A stretch of DNA of 8,233 nucleotides. Source: an uncultured Frankineae bacterium. GTDB taxonomy: Bacteria > Actinomycetota > Actinomycetes > Mycobacteriales > SCTD01. Location: positions 1 to 8,233 of the forward strand of contig CADCUE010000214.1 of assembly GCA_902805805.1 (NCBI GenBank), in the 5' to 3' direction. Position 1 is the first letter of the stretch, and each line of letters starts with the position of its first letter. The translations under genes and the position numbers were made by a program. Positions 1 to 5,676 of this stretch are shown here, piece by piece. The notes under the pieces are model-generated. The model searched no databases. It had not been told where the DNA came from and saw only the letters and a list, made by a program, of their open reading frames with translations.

Positions 1-419
1 ATGAACCCGTGCTGCTCCGCGACGGCGCTGGCCCACGCCTCGACCTCAGGACCGTCGACCTCGACGCTGCGCCCGCAGGACCGGCACACCAGGTGGTGGT
101 GGTGCTCGGCGGTCGGGCAGCGGCGGTACACGGCCTCGCCGCCGTCGGTGCGCAGGACGTCGATGTGCCCGGCCTCGGCCAGCGCCTGCAGGTGCCGGTA
201 GACGGTGGTCAGCCCGACGGAGGTGCCGTCGTGGCGCAGCAGGTCGTGCAGCTCCTGGGCGCTGCGGAAGCCGTCGACGCGGCTCAGGACGTCGGCGACG
301 GCGGTGCGCTGCCGCGTGCTGCGCAGGCCCGGCAGGCCGGCAGCCTCGGACAGGCTGCCCGACCCCTCGGACGGGCTGCCCGACCCCTCGGACACGCCCG
401 GCGCGCTGGGGTCGGTCAT
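1..419 (-). CDS. zur: Zur, Fur-family zinc-responsive repressor (3' end cut by window edge)
   Basis: Fur-family transcriptional regulator, read as the zinc sensor Zur from its operon. The 139 visible residues hold a winged-helix domain with recognition helix near residues 67-84 (GLTTVYRHLQALAEAG), then the dimerisation/metal domain with a four-histidine run (106-109) and a CxxC pair (C112, C115), as in the HHxHLxCxxCG motif of Fur proteins. About the first 30 residues are a Ser/Gly/Glu-rich extension built on a DNA tandem repeat. The ATG at 419 overlaps the znuB stop as ATGA, which decides the start; a GTG eight codons in is the alternative. The C-terminal residues, including the second structural zinc motif expected of the family, lie outside the window. 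Known role of the family: zinc-loaded Zur represses zinc uptake genes. The specificity for zinc rather than iron is inferred from the znu context. Confidence 0.9.
   Translation of the reverse strand, partial: MTDPSAPGVSEGSGSPSEGSGSLSEAAGLPGLRSTRQRTAVADVLSRVDGFRSAQELHDLLRHDGTSVGLTTVYRHLQALAEAGHIDVLRTDGGEAVYRRCPTAEHHHHLVCRSCGRSVEVDGPEVEAWASAVAEQHGF
353..393. repeat. 21-bp tandem repeat in the zur 5' coding end
   Basis: A 20-base unit, GGCTGCCCGACCCCTCGGAC, occurs at 353-372 and again without mismatch at 374-393, giving a 21-base period. A decayed third copy can be seen just below 353. In the minus-strand zur frame the period equals seven codons and encodes a repeated Ser-Glu-Gly-Ser-Gly-Ser stretch in the N-terminal extension. 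Because the period is a multiple of three, gain or loss of units would keep the frame. Confidence 0.85.
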
Positions 420-1255
420 GACGGGCTCATCGCCAAGGCGCCCCGGGGTCGTCGCCGGGCCAGCGCACCCACCGCGGCGGCCAGGCCGAAGCCGGCGAGA
501 GCGACCACGACGATGAGCGCTCCCGGCGCGGTGTCGGCGTAGTAGGAGCCGAGCACGCCCGTGACGGAGGCCAGCACACCGGCGGTCAGCGACACGACCA
601 CCGTGGCGCGGAAGCCGCGGACGAGCTGCTGCGCCGTCGCCACCGGCACCACCATGAGGGCGCTGACGAGCAGCAGCCCGACGACCCGCATCGCGACCGT
701 GACGGTCAGGGCGGCCATCACCGCCAGGAGCAGGTTGAGGAAGCGGACGGGCAGCCCGGCGACGCGGGCGTACTCCTCGTCGTGGCAGACGGCGAACAGC
801 TGCCGGCCGAACACCGCGAGGCACAGCAGCAGGGCGGCGGACAGCACGGCGATCACGACCACGTCGCCGGGGGCCACCGCGGTCAGCGAGCCGAACAGGT
901 ACGACAGCAGGTTGGCGTTGGTGCCGCCCGGCGCGAGGCCGATCAGCAGCACCCCGCCGGCGATGCCGCCGTAGAACATCAGCGCCAGCGCGACATCGCC
1001 GCTCGTGCGCCCGTGCTGCCGCACCAGCTCGATCACCACGGCACCGAGCGTCGCGACGACGACAGCCGTCAGCACCGGCGCGGTGCCCACGAGGAAGCCG
1101 AGCGCGACGCCGGTCAGCGCGAGGTGGCCGAGCCCGTCGCCCATGAGCGCGAGCCGCCGCTGCACGAGGAAGACCCCGACCGCGGGCGCCACCAGACCGA
1201 CGAGCAGCGCCGACACCAGCGCCAGGCGCATGAAGTCGAGAGCGAGCGGGTTCAC
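416..1255 (-). CDS. znuB: ZnuB, zinc ABC transporter permease
   Basis: Membrane subunit of a Zn(II) ABC importer (ABC-3 family), 279 residues, a usual family length. I see about eight hydrophobic segments, near residues 10-31, 44-56, 58-79, 86-108, 129-149, 170-190, 191-210 and 218-265 (the last range probably two helices). Family motifs are present: MGDGLGHLALTGVALG (38-53), equivalent to the usual SHAALPGVALG region, and LLLVSALMVVPVATAQQL (194-211). The GTG at 1255 overlaps the znuC stop as GTGA, so I prefer it to the in-frame ATG at 1231; the open frame upstream is only an antisense shadow of znuC. Its stop overlaps the zur ATG. Known role: it forms the pore that takes zinc from ZnuA, powered by ZnuC. 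Related permeases carry manganese, so the metal is inferred from zur. Confidence 0.93.
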   Translation of the reverse strand: MNPLALDFMRLALVSALLVGLVAPAVGVFLVQRRLALMGDGLGHLALTGVALGFLVGTAPVLTAVVVATLGAVVIELVRQHGRTSGDVALALMFYGGIAGGVLLIGLAPGGTNANLLSYLFGSLTAVAPGDVVVIAVLSAALLLCLAVFGRQLFAVCHDEEYARVAGLPVRFLNLLLAVMAALTVTVAMRVVGLLLVSALMVVPVATAQQLVRGFRATVVVSLTAGVLASVTGVLGSYYADTAPGALIVVVALAGFGLAAAVGALARRRPRGALAMSPS

Positions 1256-2013
1256 CGCAGTCCCCAGGCCGAGGACGTGGTCTCGCGGACGTCGTGCACC
1301 GGGTGCGCGTGCTCCGGGTCGTGCAGGTGCAGGTGGTCGGCCGCCGGAGGGGCTCCGTCGTGCAGCACCCGCCCGTCGGACATCGTGACCGCGCGGGTGA
1401 TGAGGGGGTGCATCGGTCCGAGCTCGTGCGCGACGAGGACGACGGTCGTGCCCCGGTCCACCAGCACGCCGAGCGTGTCGGCCAGCGCCTGCTGGCTGGC
1501 GAGGTCGACGCCGGCGGTGGGCTCGTCGAGCACCAGCAGCTCGGGCTCGCAGGTCAGCGCTCGCGCGATGAGGACCCGCTGCTGCTGCCCGCCGGACAGG
1601 GTCCCGACGCTGTCGCGGGCGCGGTCGGCCAGGCCGACGGTCTCCAGCGCCGCCTCGACCGCCCTCCGGTCCGCCGGCCGGGAGCGGCGCAGCCCGGTGC
1701 GGGCCAGGCGTCCGGTCTGCACGACCTCCCGCACGGTCGCCGGCACGCCGGTCGCGGCGCCGCCGCGCTGCGGCACGTACCCGAGCCGTGTCCACTCCGA
1801 GAAGCGCTCGCGCGGCGTGCCGAACAGCGCCAGCGAGCCGGTGACGAGCGGCAGCAGCCCGACGACCGCGCGGATGACCGTGCTCTTGCCGGAGCCGTTC
1901 GCACCGAGCACGGCGACGACCTCGCCGGCATGCACCTCGAGGTCCACGCCGGACACCGCCGTGCGCCCGTCGTACGCGACCGACGCCCCGTGCAGCGCCA
2001 CGACGGGGCTCAT
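1252..2013 (-). CDS. znuC: ZnuC, zinc ABC transporter ATPase with His-rich tail
   Basis: Cytoplasmic ATPase subunit, 253 residues from the ATG at 2013. All ABC motifs are intact: Walker A GANGSGKST (37-45), Q-loop Q82, signature LSGGQQQR (139-146), Walker B ELLVLDE with catalytic E164, D-loop through D170, and switch histidine H196. The last 30 residues carry a histidine-rich tail (HLHLHDPEHAHPVH, 227-240), which could bind zinc at the cytoplasmic face; that role is inference. The chosen ATG overlaps the znuA stop as ATGA; a second in-frame ATG at 2019 would add two residues, and neither has a clear Shine-Dalgarno sequence, in keeping with translational coupling. Known role: ATP hydrolysis drives zinc transport through ZnuB. 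Confidence 0.94.
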   Translation of the reverse strand: MSPVVALHGASVAYDGRTAVSGVDLEVHAGEVVAVLGANGSGKSTVIRAVVGLLPLVTGSLALFGTPRERFSEWTRLGYVPQRGGAATGVPATVREVVQTGRLARTGLRRSRPADRRAVEAALETVGLADRARDSVGTLSGGQQQRVLIARALTCEPELLVLDEPTAGVDLASQQALADTLGVLVDRGTTVVLVAHELGPMHPLITRAVTMSDGRVLHDGAPPAADHLHLHDPEHAHPVHDVRETTSSAWGLR

Positions 2014-2939
2014 GTGCATCCGAGGGCTGCGCGCAGCTTCTGGAGGTTCGAGCGCATGGCCGTGACGTAGTCGCCGCTGTCCGGCGGTCCCTCCAGCGGG
2101 CTCAGCACCTCGGCGGTCGCGCCCACCTCGCGGGCCAGGGACTCGGCGACCTTGGGGCTGACCAGCTCCTCGAAGAAGATGGTGGTCACCCCGGCGGCCT
2201 CGGCCCGGTCAGCCACCTCCGCCAGTCGCTGTGGCGAGGCCTCGTCGTCCGGTGACAGCCCGGCGATGGCCACCTGCTCGAGGTCGTAGGCCTGCGCGAG
2301 GTAGCCGAACGCGTCGTGGCTGGTGACGATGGAACGACGCTCGCACGAGGCCAGCCCGGCGCGCAGCTCCTCGTCGAGTGCGGTCAGCTCGGCCGTCAGC
2401 TCCGCGGCCCGCGCCCGGTGGTCCTCGGCGTTCGCCCCGTCGACCTCGGCCAGCCGCTCGGCGACCTCCGTCGCGATCGCGCCGAGGCGTACGGGGTCCA
2501 GCCAGACGTGCGGGTCGCCGTCGGCGTGGCCCTCCTGCGCGTGGCCCTCCTCGGAGTCCTCCGCCGTGTCGCGGAGCTCGACGACGGACAGCACGTCGAG
2601 CGCCCGGTCGTCGGCCTGCTGCTCGACCGCCTCGTCGACGGCGGGCTGGAAGCCGGCGGAGTAGACGACGAGGTCGGCCTCGCTGACGGCGGCCACCTGG
2701 CGCGGCGAGAGCTCCAGGTCGTGCGGCTCGGCCCCCGGCTCGGTCAGGTTGGTCACCTCGACGGCGTCGCCACCGACCCGCGCGGTGACGAACTCGTACG
2801 GGTAGAAGCCGACGACGGCCGACACGGAGCCGCTGCCGGCCGCCGCCGGGCTGCCTCCGACCGCCGAGGAGCTCGAGCAGCCCGCGGCGGCGACGGCTGC
2901 GGTGAGGGCGAGCAGCGTTCGGGCCGCGGCGGTGCGCAT
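2010..2939 (-). CDS. znuA: ZnuA, zinc-binding lipoprotein of the ABC importer
   Basis: Extracytoplasmic metal-binding protein (cluster A-I/TroA family), 309 residues. The N-terminus is a lipoprotein signal: R2 and R7, a hydrophobic run, then AAAG before C21, followed by a Ser/Gly/Ala linker; the lipobox lacks the usual Leu at -3. Likely zinc ligands are H73 (in EPHDLE), H144 (in DPHVWLDP) and H208 (in TSHDAFGY). The position where many relatives have Asp (the DPL motif) reads SPLEG with S280. A short His/Glu/Asp loop (131-144) matches the charged loop typical of zinc-binding members. The ATG at 2939 is chosen because the signal peptide starts there and a TAGCGT box lies seven bases upstream, suggesting a leaderless mRNA. 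Known role: it captures zinc outside the membrane and delivers it to ZnuB. First gene of the operon. Confidence 0.93.
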   Translation of the reverse strand: MRTAAARTLLALTAAVAAAGCSSSSAVGGSPAAAGSGSVSAVVGFYPYEFVTARVGGDAVEVTNLTEPGAEPHDLELSPRQVAAVSEADLVVYSAGFQPAVDEAVEQQADDRALDVLSVVELRDTAEDSEEGHAQEGHADGDPHVWLDPVRLGAIATEVAERLAEVDGANAEDHRARAAELTAELTALDEELRAGLASCERRSIVTSHDAFGYLAQAYDLEQVAIAGLSPDDEASPQRLAEVADRAEAAGVTTIFFEELVSPKVAESLAREVGATAEVLSPLEGPPDSGDYVTAMRSNLQKLRAALGCT

Positions 2940-2946
2940 GCCGACC

Positions 2947-2975
2947 ACGCTAGCGGAGTTGACAACGGTTGTCGT
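2947..2975 (-). promoter_or_regulatory. Predicted znuA operon promoter, probably leaderless
   Basis: On the minus strand a TAGCGT -10 box (2952-2947, TANNNT form) ends seven bases before the znuA ATG. With a 17-base spacer it is preceded by ACGACA (2975-2970), four of six matches to TTGACA. Transcription would begin at or next to the ATG, and no Shine-Dalgarno sequence is present, so a leaderless transcript is the best fit. The spacer contains most of the palindrome at 2960-2974, so a bound repressor would block RNA polymerase. Confidence 0.55.
2960..2974. promoter_or_regulatory. Probable Zur operator (7-1-7 palindrome)
   Basis: The sequence TGACAACGGTTGTCG has a perfect 13-base inverted core (2961-2973, GACAAC-G-GTTGTC). 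With the flanking bases it fits the 7-1-7 architecture of Fur-family boxes, TGAnAAC-n-GTTnTCA, with one mismatch at the last base. It overlaps the predicted -35 and spacer of the znuA promoter, and its operon encodes a Zur. Binding by this Zur is inferred from form and position. The site lies about 50 bases upstream of the right-facing -10 candidate. Confidence 0.7.
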
Positions 2976-3012
2976 TAGGGGTCGAGGACGCGGCAGTGCA
3001 CGCGGCGGACCG

Positions 3013-3018
3013 TAGGCT
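3013..3018 (+). promoter_or_regulatory. Candidate -10 box for the hlyC-era transcript
   Basis: TAGGCT fits the TANNNT pattern of actinobacterial vegetative promoters, in the only upstream gap available to the rightward operon. No good -35 lies 16-18 bases upstream. Transcription would begin near 3025, a few bases before an ATG at 3029 and about 40 bases before the hlyC-like start. It is a weak call resting on one hexamer. Confidence 0.35.
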
Positions 3019-3028
3019 GGACCACGAC

Positions 3029-3073
3029 ATGTCTGACCGCCTCCGCACGTCCGCACGTCCGGCGTGCCGGTGA
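3029..3073 (+). CDS. Possible 14-codon leader ORF overlapping the hlyC-like start
   Basis: ATG at 3029 opens a frame of 14 codons (MSDRLRTSARPACR) that ends in TGA at 3071-3073. That TGA overlaps the GTG at 3070, one of two possible starts of the next gene, in the GTGA arrangement used at other junctions here. The ORF follows a TAGGCT box by ten bases and lies just after the predicted transcription start, so it could be read from a very short leader and pass ribosomes to the downstream gene. Four of 14 residues are Arg. It includes an 8-base tandem duplication (CCGCACGT at 3043-3050 and 3051-3058). An ORF this short can arise by chance, so confidence is low. Confidence 0.25.
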   Translation: MSDRLRTSARPACR

Positions 3074-4371
3074 CCCTCGCCGCGGTCCTGCCCCTGCTGT
3101 GGGCGGTCGTCTTCGTGCTGCTCGCCGGCGTGCTGGCCTGCATCGAGGCGGCGCTGTCCCGGGTGTCGCGGGTGCGGGTCGAGGAGCTCGTGCGCGACGG
3201 GCGCCCCGGCGCCCTGCGGCTGCAGCAGGTCCTGTCCGACCCGCCCCGCTCGCTCAACCTGCTCCTGCTGCTGCGCACGGCGCTCGAGCTGGCCGCGACC
3301 GGGGTCGTCGTCGACTACGCGCTCGACCGCATGCGGGTGGGGGACTCGCTCGCCGTCGCCGTCGCCGTCGCCATCATGACCGTCGTGAGCTACGTCTTCG
3401 TCGGCGTCGCGCCCCGCACCATCGGTCGCCAGCAGGCGGAGGGGGTGGCGCTGCGCGGCGCCGGCCTCGCGCTGCTGCTCACCCGGGTGTTCGGCCCGGT
3501 CCCGCGGCTGCTCATCCTGCTCGGCAACGCCCTCACTCCGGGCAAGGGCTTCCGCGAGGGACCGTTCGCCTCCGAGGCCGAGCTGCGCGACCTCGTGGAG
3601 CTGGCGCAGGAGCGCGGGGTCGTCGAGCGCGCGGAGCGCGACATGATCAACAGCGTCTTCGAGCTGGGCGACACGATCGTGCGGGAGGTCATGGTGCCGC
3701 GCACCGACATCCTCACCATCGAGCGCGGCAAGACCGTGCGCCAGGCGCTGAACCTCGCCCTGCGCAGCGGCTTCAGCCGCATCCCCGTCGTGGGGGAGAA
3801 CGCCGACGACGTCCTGGGCGTCGCCTACCTCAAGGACCTCGTGCGGCGCGAGCGGCAGGAGGGAGGCGGGGCGATGCGGGTCGAGGAGGCCATGCGCGAG
3901 CCGGTCTTCGTGCCCGAGAGCAAGCCCGTCGACGAGCTGCTGCGCGAGATGCAGGCCTCCCTGGGGCACATCGCGATCGTCGTCGACGAGTACGGCGGCA
4001 CCGCCGGTCTGGTCACCATCGAGGACGTCCTCGAGGAGATCGTCGGTGAGATCCAGGACGAGTACGACCGCGAGGCCCCGCCGGTCGAGGACCTCGGGGA
4101 CGGCACCTGCCGGGTCACGGCCCGCCTGACGGTCGACGACCTCGAGGAGCTGTACGGCGTCGACCTGCCGCACGACGACGTCGAGACGGTGGGCGGCCTG
4201 CTCGCCATGGCCCTCGGCCGGGTGCCCATCCCCGGCGCGACGGCGGAGCTCGGCGGACTGGTCCTGGTGGCGGAGAGCGCCAAGGGGCGCCGCAACCGCA
4301 TCGGCACCGTGCTCGTCCGCAGGCAGCAGCTGGACCCCCCCGACGACTCCGAGGAGCACGACCGTGCGTGA
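3064..4371 (+). CDS. CNNM/HlyC-CorC family membrane protein with CBS domains
   Basis: Protein of 435 residues, usually annotated hemolysin family or CorC/HlyC transporter. Order: DUF21/CNNM membrane domain (1-150, hydrophobic segments near 5-27, 62-85, 95-115 and 132-156), acidic linker, CBS pair (about 207-335, with VMVPRTDI at 209-216 and VDEYGGTAGLVTIEDV at 307-322), then the CorC/HlyC transporter-associated domain (about 345-422). Relatives in other bacteria act in Mg2+ or Co2+ efflux and bind ATP-Mg through CBS domains; haemolytic activity is a historical label. The membrane domain reads GVAPRTIG where many relatives have a GExxPK motif. The GTG at 3064 is the longest start; GTG at 3070 is equally plausible, and neither has a visible Shine-Dalgarno. 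The 3' end overlaps the next gene by eight bases. In M. tuberculosis the equivalent gene follows ybeY, which is absent here. Confidence 0.9.
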   Translation: MPVTLAAVLPLLWAVVFVLLAGVLACIEAALSRVSRVRVEELVRDGRPGALRLQQVLSDPPRSLNLLLLLRTALELAATGVVVDYALDRMRVGDSLAVAVAVAIMTVVSYVFVGVAPRTIGRQQAEGVALRGAGLALLLTRVFGPVPRLLILLGNALTPGKGFREGPFASEAELRDLVELAQERGVVERAERDMINSVFELGDTIVREVMVPRTDILTIERGKTVRQALNLALRSGFSRIPVVGENADDVLGVAYLKDLVRRERQEGGGAMRVEEAMREPVFVPESKPVDELLREMQASLGHIAIVVDEYGGTAGLVTIEDVLEEIVGEIQDEYDREAPPVEDLGDGTCRVTARLTVDDLEELYGVDLPHDDVETVGGLLAMALGRVPIPGATAELGGLVLVAESAKGRRNRIGTVLVRRQQLDPPDDSEEHDRA

Positions 4372-4720
4372 GCTCGACCCCGAAGACCTCAAGATCGTCG
4401 CCTTGGCCCGCGCCACCCGGCTGCGCGCGCACGCACCGCACAGCGGCGTCGCGGAGGGCGCTGCGGTCCGCGACACCGACGGCCGGACGTACGCCGCCGC
4501 GACCGTCGAGAACGCCGACCCGGCGCTGACGACGTCCGCGCTGCGGGCCGCGGTGGCCGCCGCCGCGTCCAGCGGTGCCCGCAGCTTCGAGGCGGCGGCC
4601 GTCGTCACCGGCGTGCTGCTGTCGGAGGCCGACGTGGCGGTGCTCCGCGAGTTCGGCGTCGGCGTGCCCCTGCTGCTCGCCGGCGACGACGGTCAGGTCC
4701 ACCACGTGGTGACGACGTGA
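4364..4720 (+). CDS. Cytidine deaminase-like protein lacking the zinc active site
   Basis: Protein of 118 residues with the outline of a small cytidine deaminase: a helical N-terminus, [19 protein letters not shown] (32-50) matching the substrate-side strand pair of Cdd, and a C-terminal strand set. Aligned by eye, the first zinc ligand of the CAE motif is S58 and the catalytic Glu is L60. In the PCxxC motif the positions are L86, S87 and D90. No cysteine exists anywhere in the protein, and its histidines do not fall at these positions. Deamination by the known mechanism is therefore ruled out, although automatic tools are likely to name it cytidine deaminase. It sits between the hlyC-like gene and era, as does the small hypothetical Rv2365c in M. 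tuberculosis, so it is probably a conserved non-catalytic protein and not decay. GTG 4364 overlaps the previous gene by eight bases; its stop overlaps the era GTG. Confidence 0.85.
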   Translation: MRELDPEDLKIVALARATRLRAHAPHSGVAEGAAVRDTDGRTYAAATVENADPALTTSALRAAVAAAASSGARSFEAAAVVTGVLLSEADVAVLREFGVGVPLLLAGDDGQVHHVVTT

Positions 4721-5619
4721 GCGCGCCGTACCGGTCCGGCTTCGCCTGCTTCGTCGGCCGTCCGAACGCCGGCAAGAGCACCCTGACCAACGCCCTGACC
4801 GGGACGAAGGTCGCCATCACGAGCAGCCGCCCCCAGACGACCCGGCACGCCGTGCGCGGGATCGTGCACCGCCCGGACGCGCAGCTCGTCCTCGTGGACA
4901 CGCCCGGACTGCACAAGCCCCGCACCCTGCTCGGCCAGCGCCTCAACGACATCGTGCGCGAGACCTACGCCGGGGTCGACGTCGTCTGCTTCTGCGTCAC
5001 CGCCGACGACAAGATCGGTCCGGGCGACCGCTTCATCGCCGCGGAGCTGGCCGAGCTGAAGACGCCCGTCATCGCGGTCGTCACGAAGACGGACAAGGCG
5101 TCCAAGCAGCAGGTCGGCGAGCAGCTCCTGGCGGTGTCGCAGCTCGGCGACTGGGCCGAGATCGTCCCCACCAGCGCCGTGTCCGACTTCCAGGTGCAGC
5201 TGCTGGCCGACCTGCTCGTGGCCCGGCTGCCCGAGGGTCCGGTGCTCTACCCCGACGGCGAGCTGACCGACGAGCCCGAGCAGGTGCTCATCGGCGAGCT
5301 CATCCGCGAGGCCGCGCTGGAGGGCGTGCGCGACGAGCTGCCGCACAGCATCGCCGTCACCGTGGAGGAGATGCGCCTGCGCGAGGACCGGCCGGACGAC
5401 CGGCCGCTGCTCGACGTCTACGCCACGCTGCACGTCGAGCGCGACAGCCAGAAGGCGATCGTCCTCGGAACGGGCGGCGCCCGGCTCAAGGGCGTCGGCA
5501 CCACGGCCCGTCACCAGATCGAGGCCCTGCTCGGGATGCGCGTCTACCTCGACCTGCGCGTGAGCGTGGCCAAGGACTGGCAGAAGGACCCCAAGCAGCT
5601 CAAGAAGCTCGGCTTCTGA
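4717..5619 (+). CDS. era: Era, GTPase for 30S ribosome assembly
   Basis: Protein of 300 residues, the usual Era length. GTPase motifs: G1 GRPNAGKST (14-22), G2 around T41-T42, G3 DTPG (61-64), G4 TKTD (123-126, Thr in place of the usual Asn), G5 TSAV (152-155). The C-terminal KH domain (about 200-290) carries the Era signature [15 protein letters not shown] before the end, matching the GKGGxxIKxIGxxAR consensus. Known role: it binds the 3' end of 16S rRNA and promotes maturation of the small subunit; often essential. The GTG at 4717 overlaps the preceding stop as GTGA, and the G1 motif begins 14 residues in, as expected. After the stop comes a 57-base gap before recO, the only real break in the rightward cluster. 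Confidence 0.97.
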   Translation: MSAPYRSGFACFVGRPNAGKSTLTNALTGTKVAITSSRPQTTRHAVRGIVHRPDAQLVLVDTPGLHKPRTLLGQRLNDIVRETYAGVDVVCFCVTADDKIGPGDRFIAAELAELKTPVIAVVTKTDKASKQQVGEQLLAVSQLGDWAEIVPTSAVSDFQVQLLADLLVARLPEGPVLYPDGELTDEPEQVLIGELIREAALEGVRDELPHSIAVTVEEMRLREDRPDDRPLLDVYATLHVERDSQKAIVLGTGGARLKGVGTTARHQIEALLGMRVYLDLRVSVAKDWQKDPKQLKKLGF

Positions 5620-5664
5620 CCTGCCCGACGCCCTCACGTGGACCACTCCGGCCGGCTCCCGCAC

Positions 5665-5670
5665 TAACGT
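5665..5670 (+). promoter_or_regulatory. Probable leaderless promoter of recO-uppS group (-10 TAACGT)
   Basis: TAACGT fits TANNNT and ends six bases before the recO GTG at 5677, the spacing seen in leaderless actinobacterial genes. No Shine-Dalgarno sequence precedes the GTG. A -35 element is not clear at 16-18 bases upstream. Transcription from here would carry recO, uppS and the 89-residue ORF independently of the hlyC-era group. Confidence 0.55.
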
Positions 5671-5676
5671 TGAGCC

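Noticed and set aside
1..201. Plus-strand ORF starting at base 1
   Set aside because: It is antisense to the C-terminal half of the visible Zur, whose HHHH and CxxC motifs fix the coding strand.
782..2070. Two plus-strand frames of 427 and 258 codons opposite znuB and znuC
   Set aside because: They run across two well-supported genes on the other strand and show only Arg/Ser/Ala-rich text.
2959..2964. Exact TTGACA on the plus strand as -35 for the hlyC-like gene
   Set aside because: No TANNNT hexamer lies 16-19 bases downstream, and the bases are explained by the palindrome at 2960-2974.
2950..4608. Long minus-strand frame (552 codons) opposite the hlyC-like gene
   Set aside because: Shadow frame of a gene with clear CBS and CorC domains; no motif, signal or start context of its own.
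4364..4720. Functional cytidine deaminase (cdd)
   Set aside because: The Cys/His-Ala-Glu and Pro-Cys-x-x-Cys residues needed for zinc and catalysis are all absent.
5620..5676. Terminator between era and recO
   Set aside because: Only tiny palindromes are present (GTGG-A-CCAC at 5638-5646 and CCGGCCGG-type sequence near 5649), with no stable stem or T-run.
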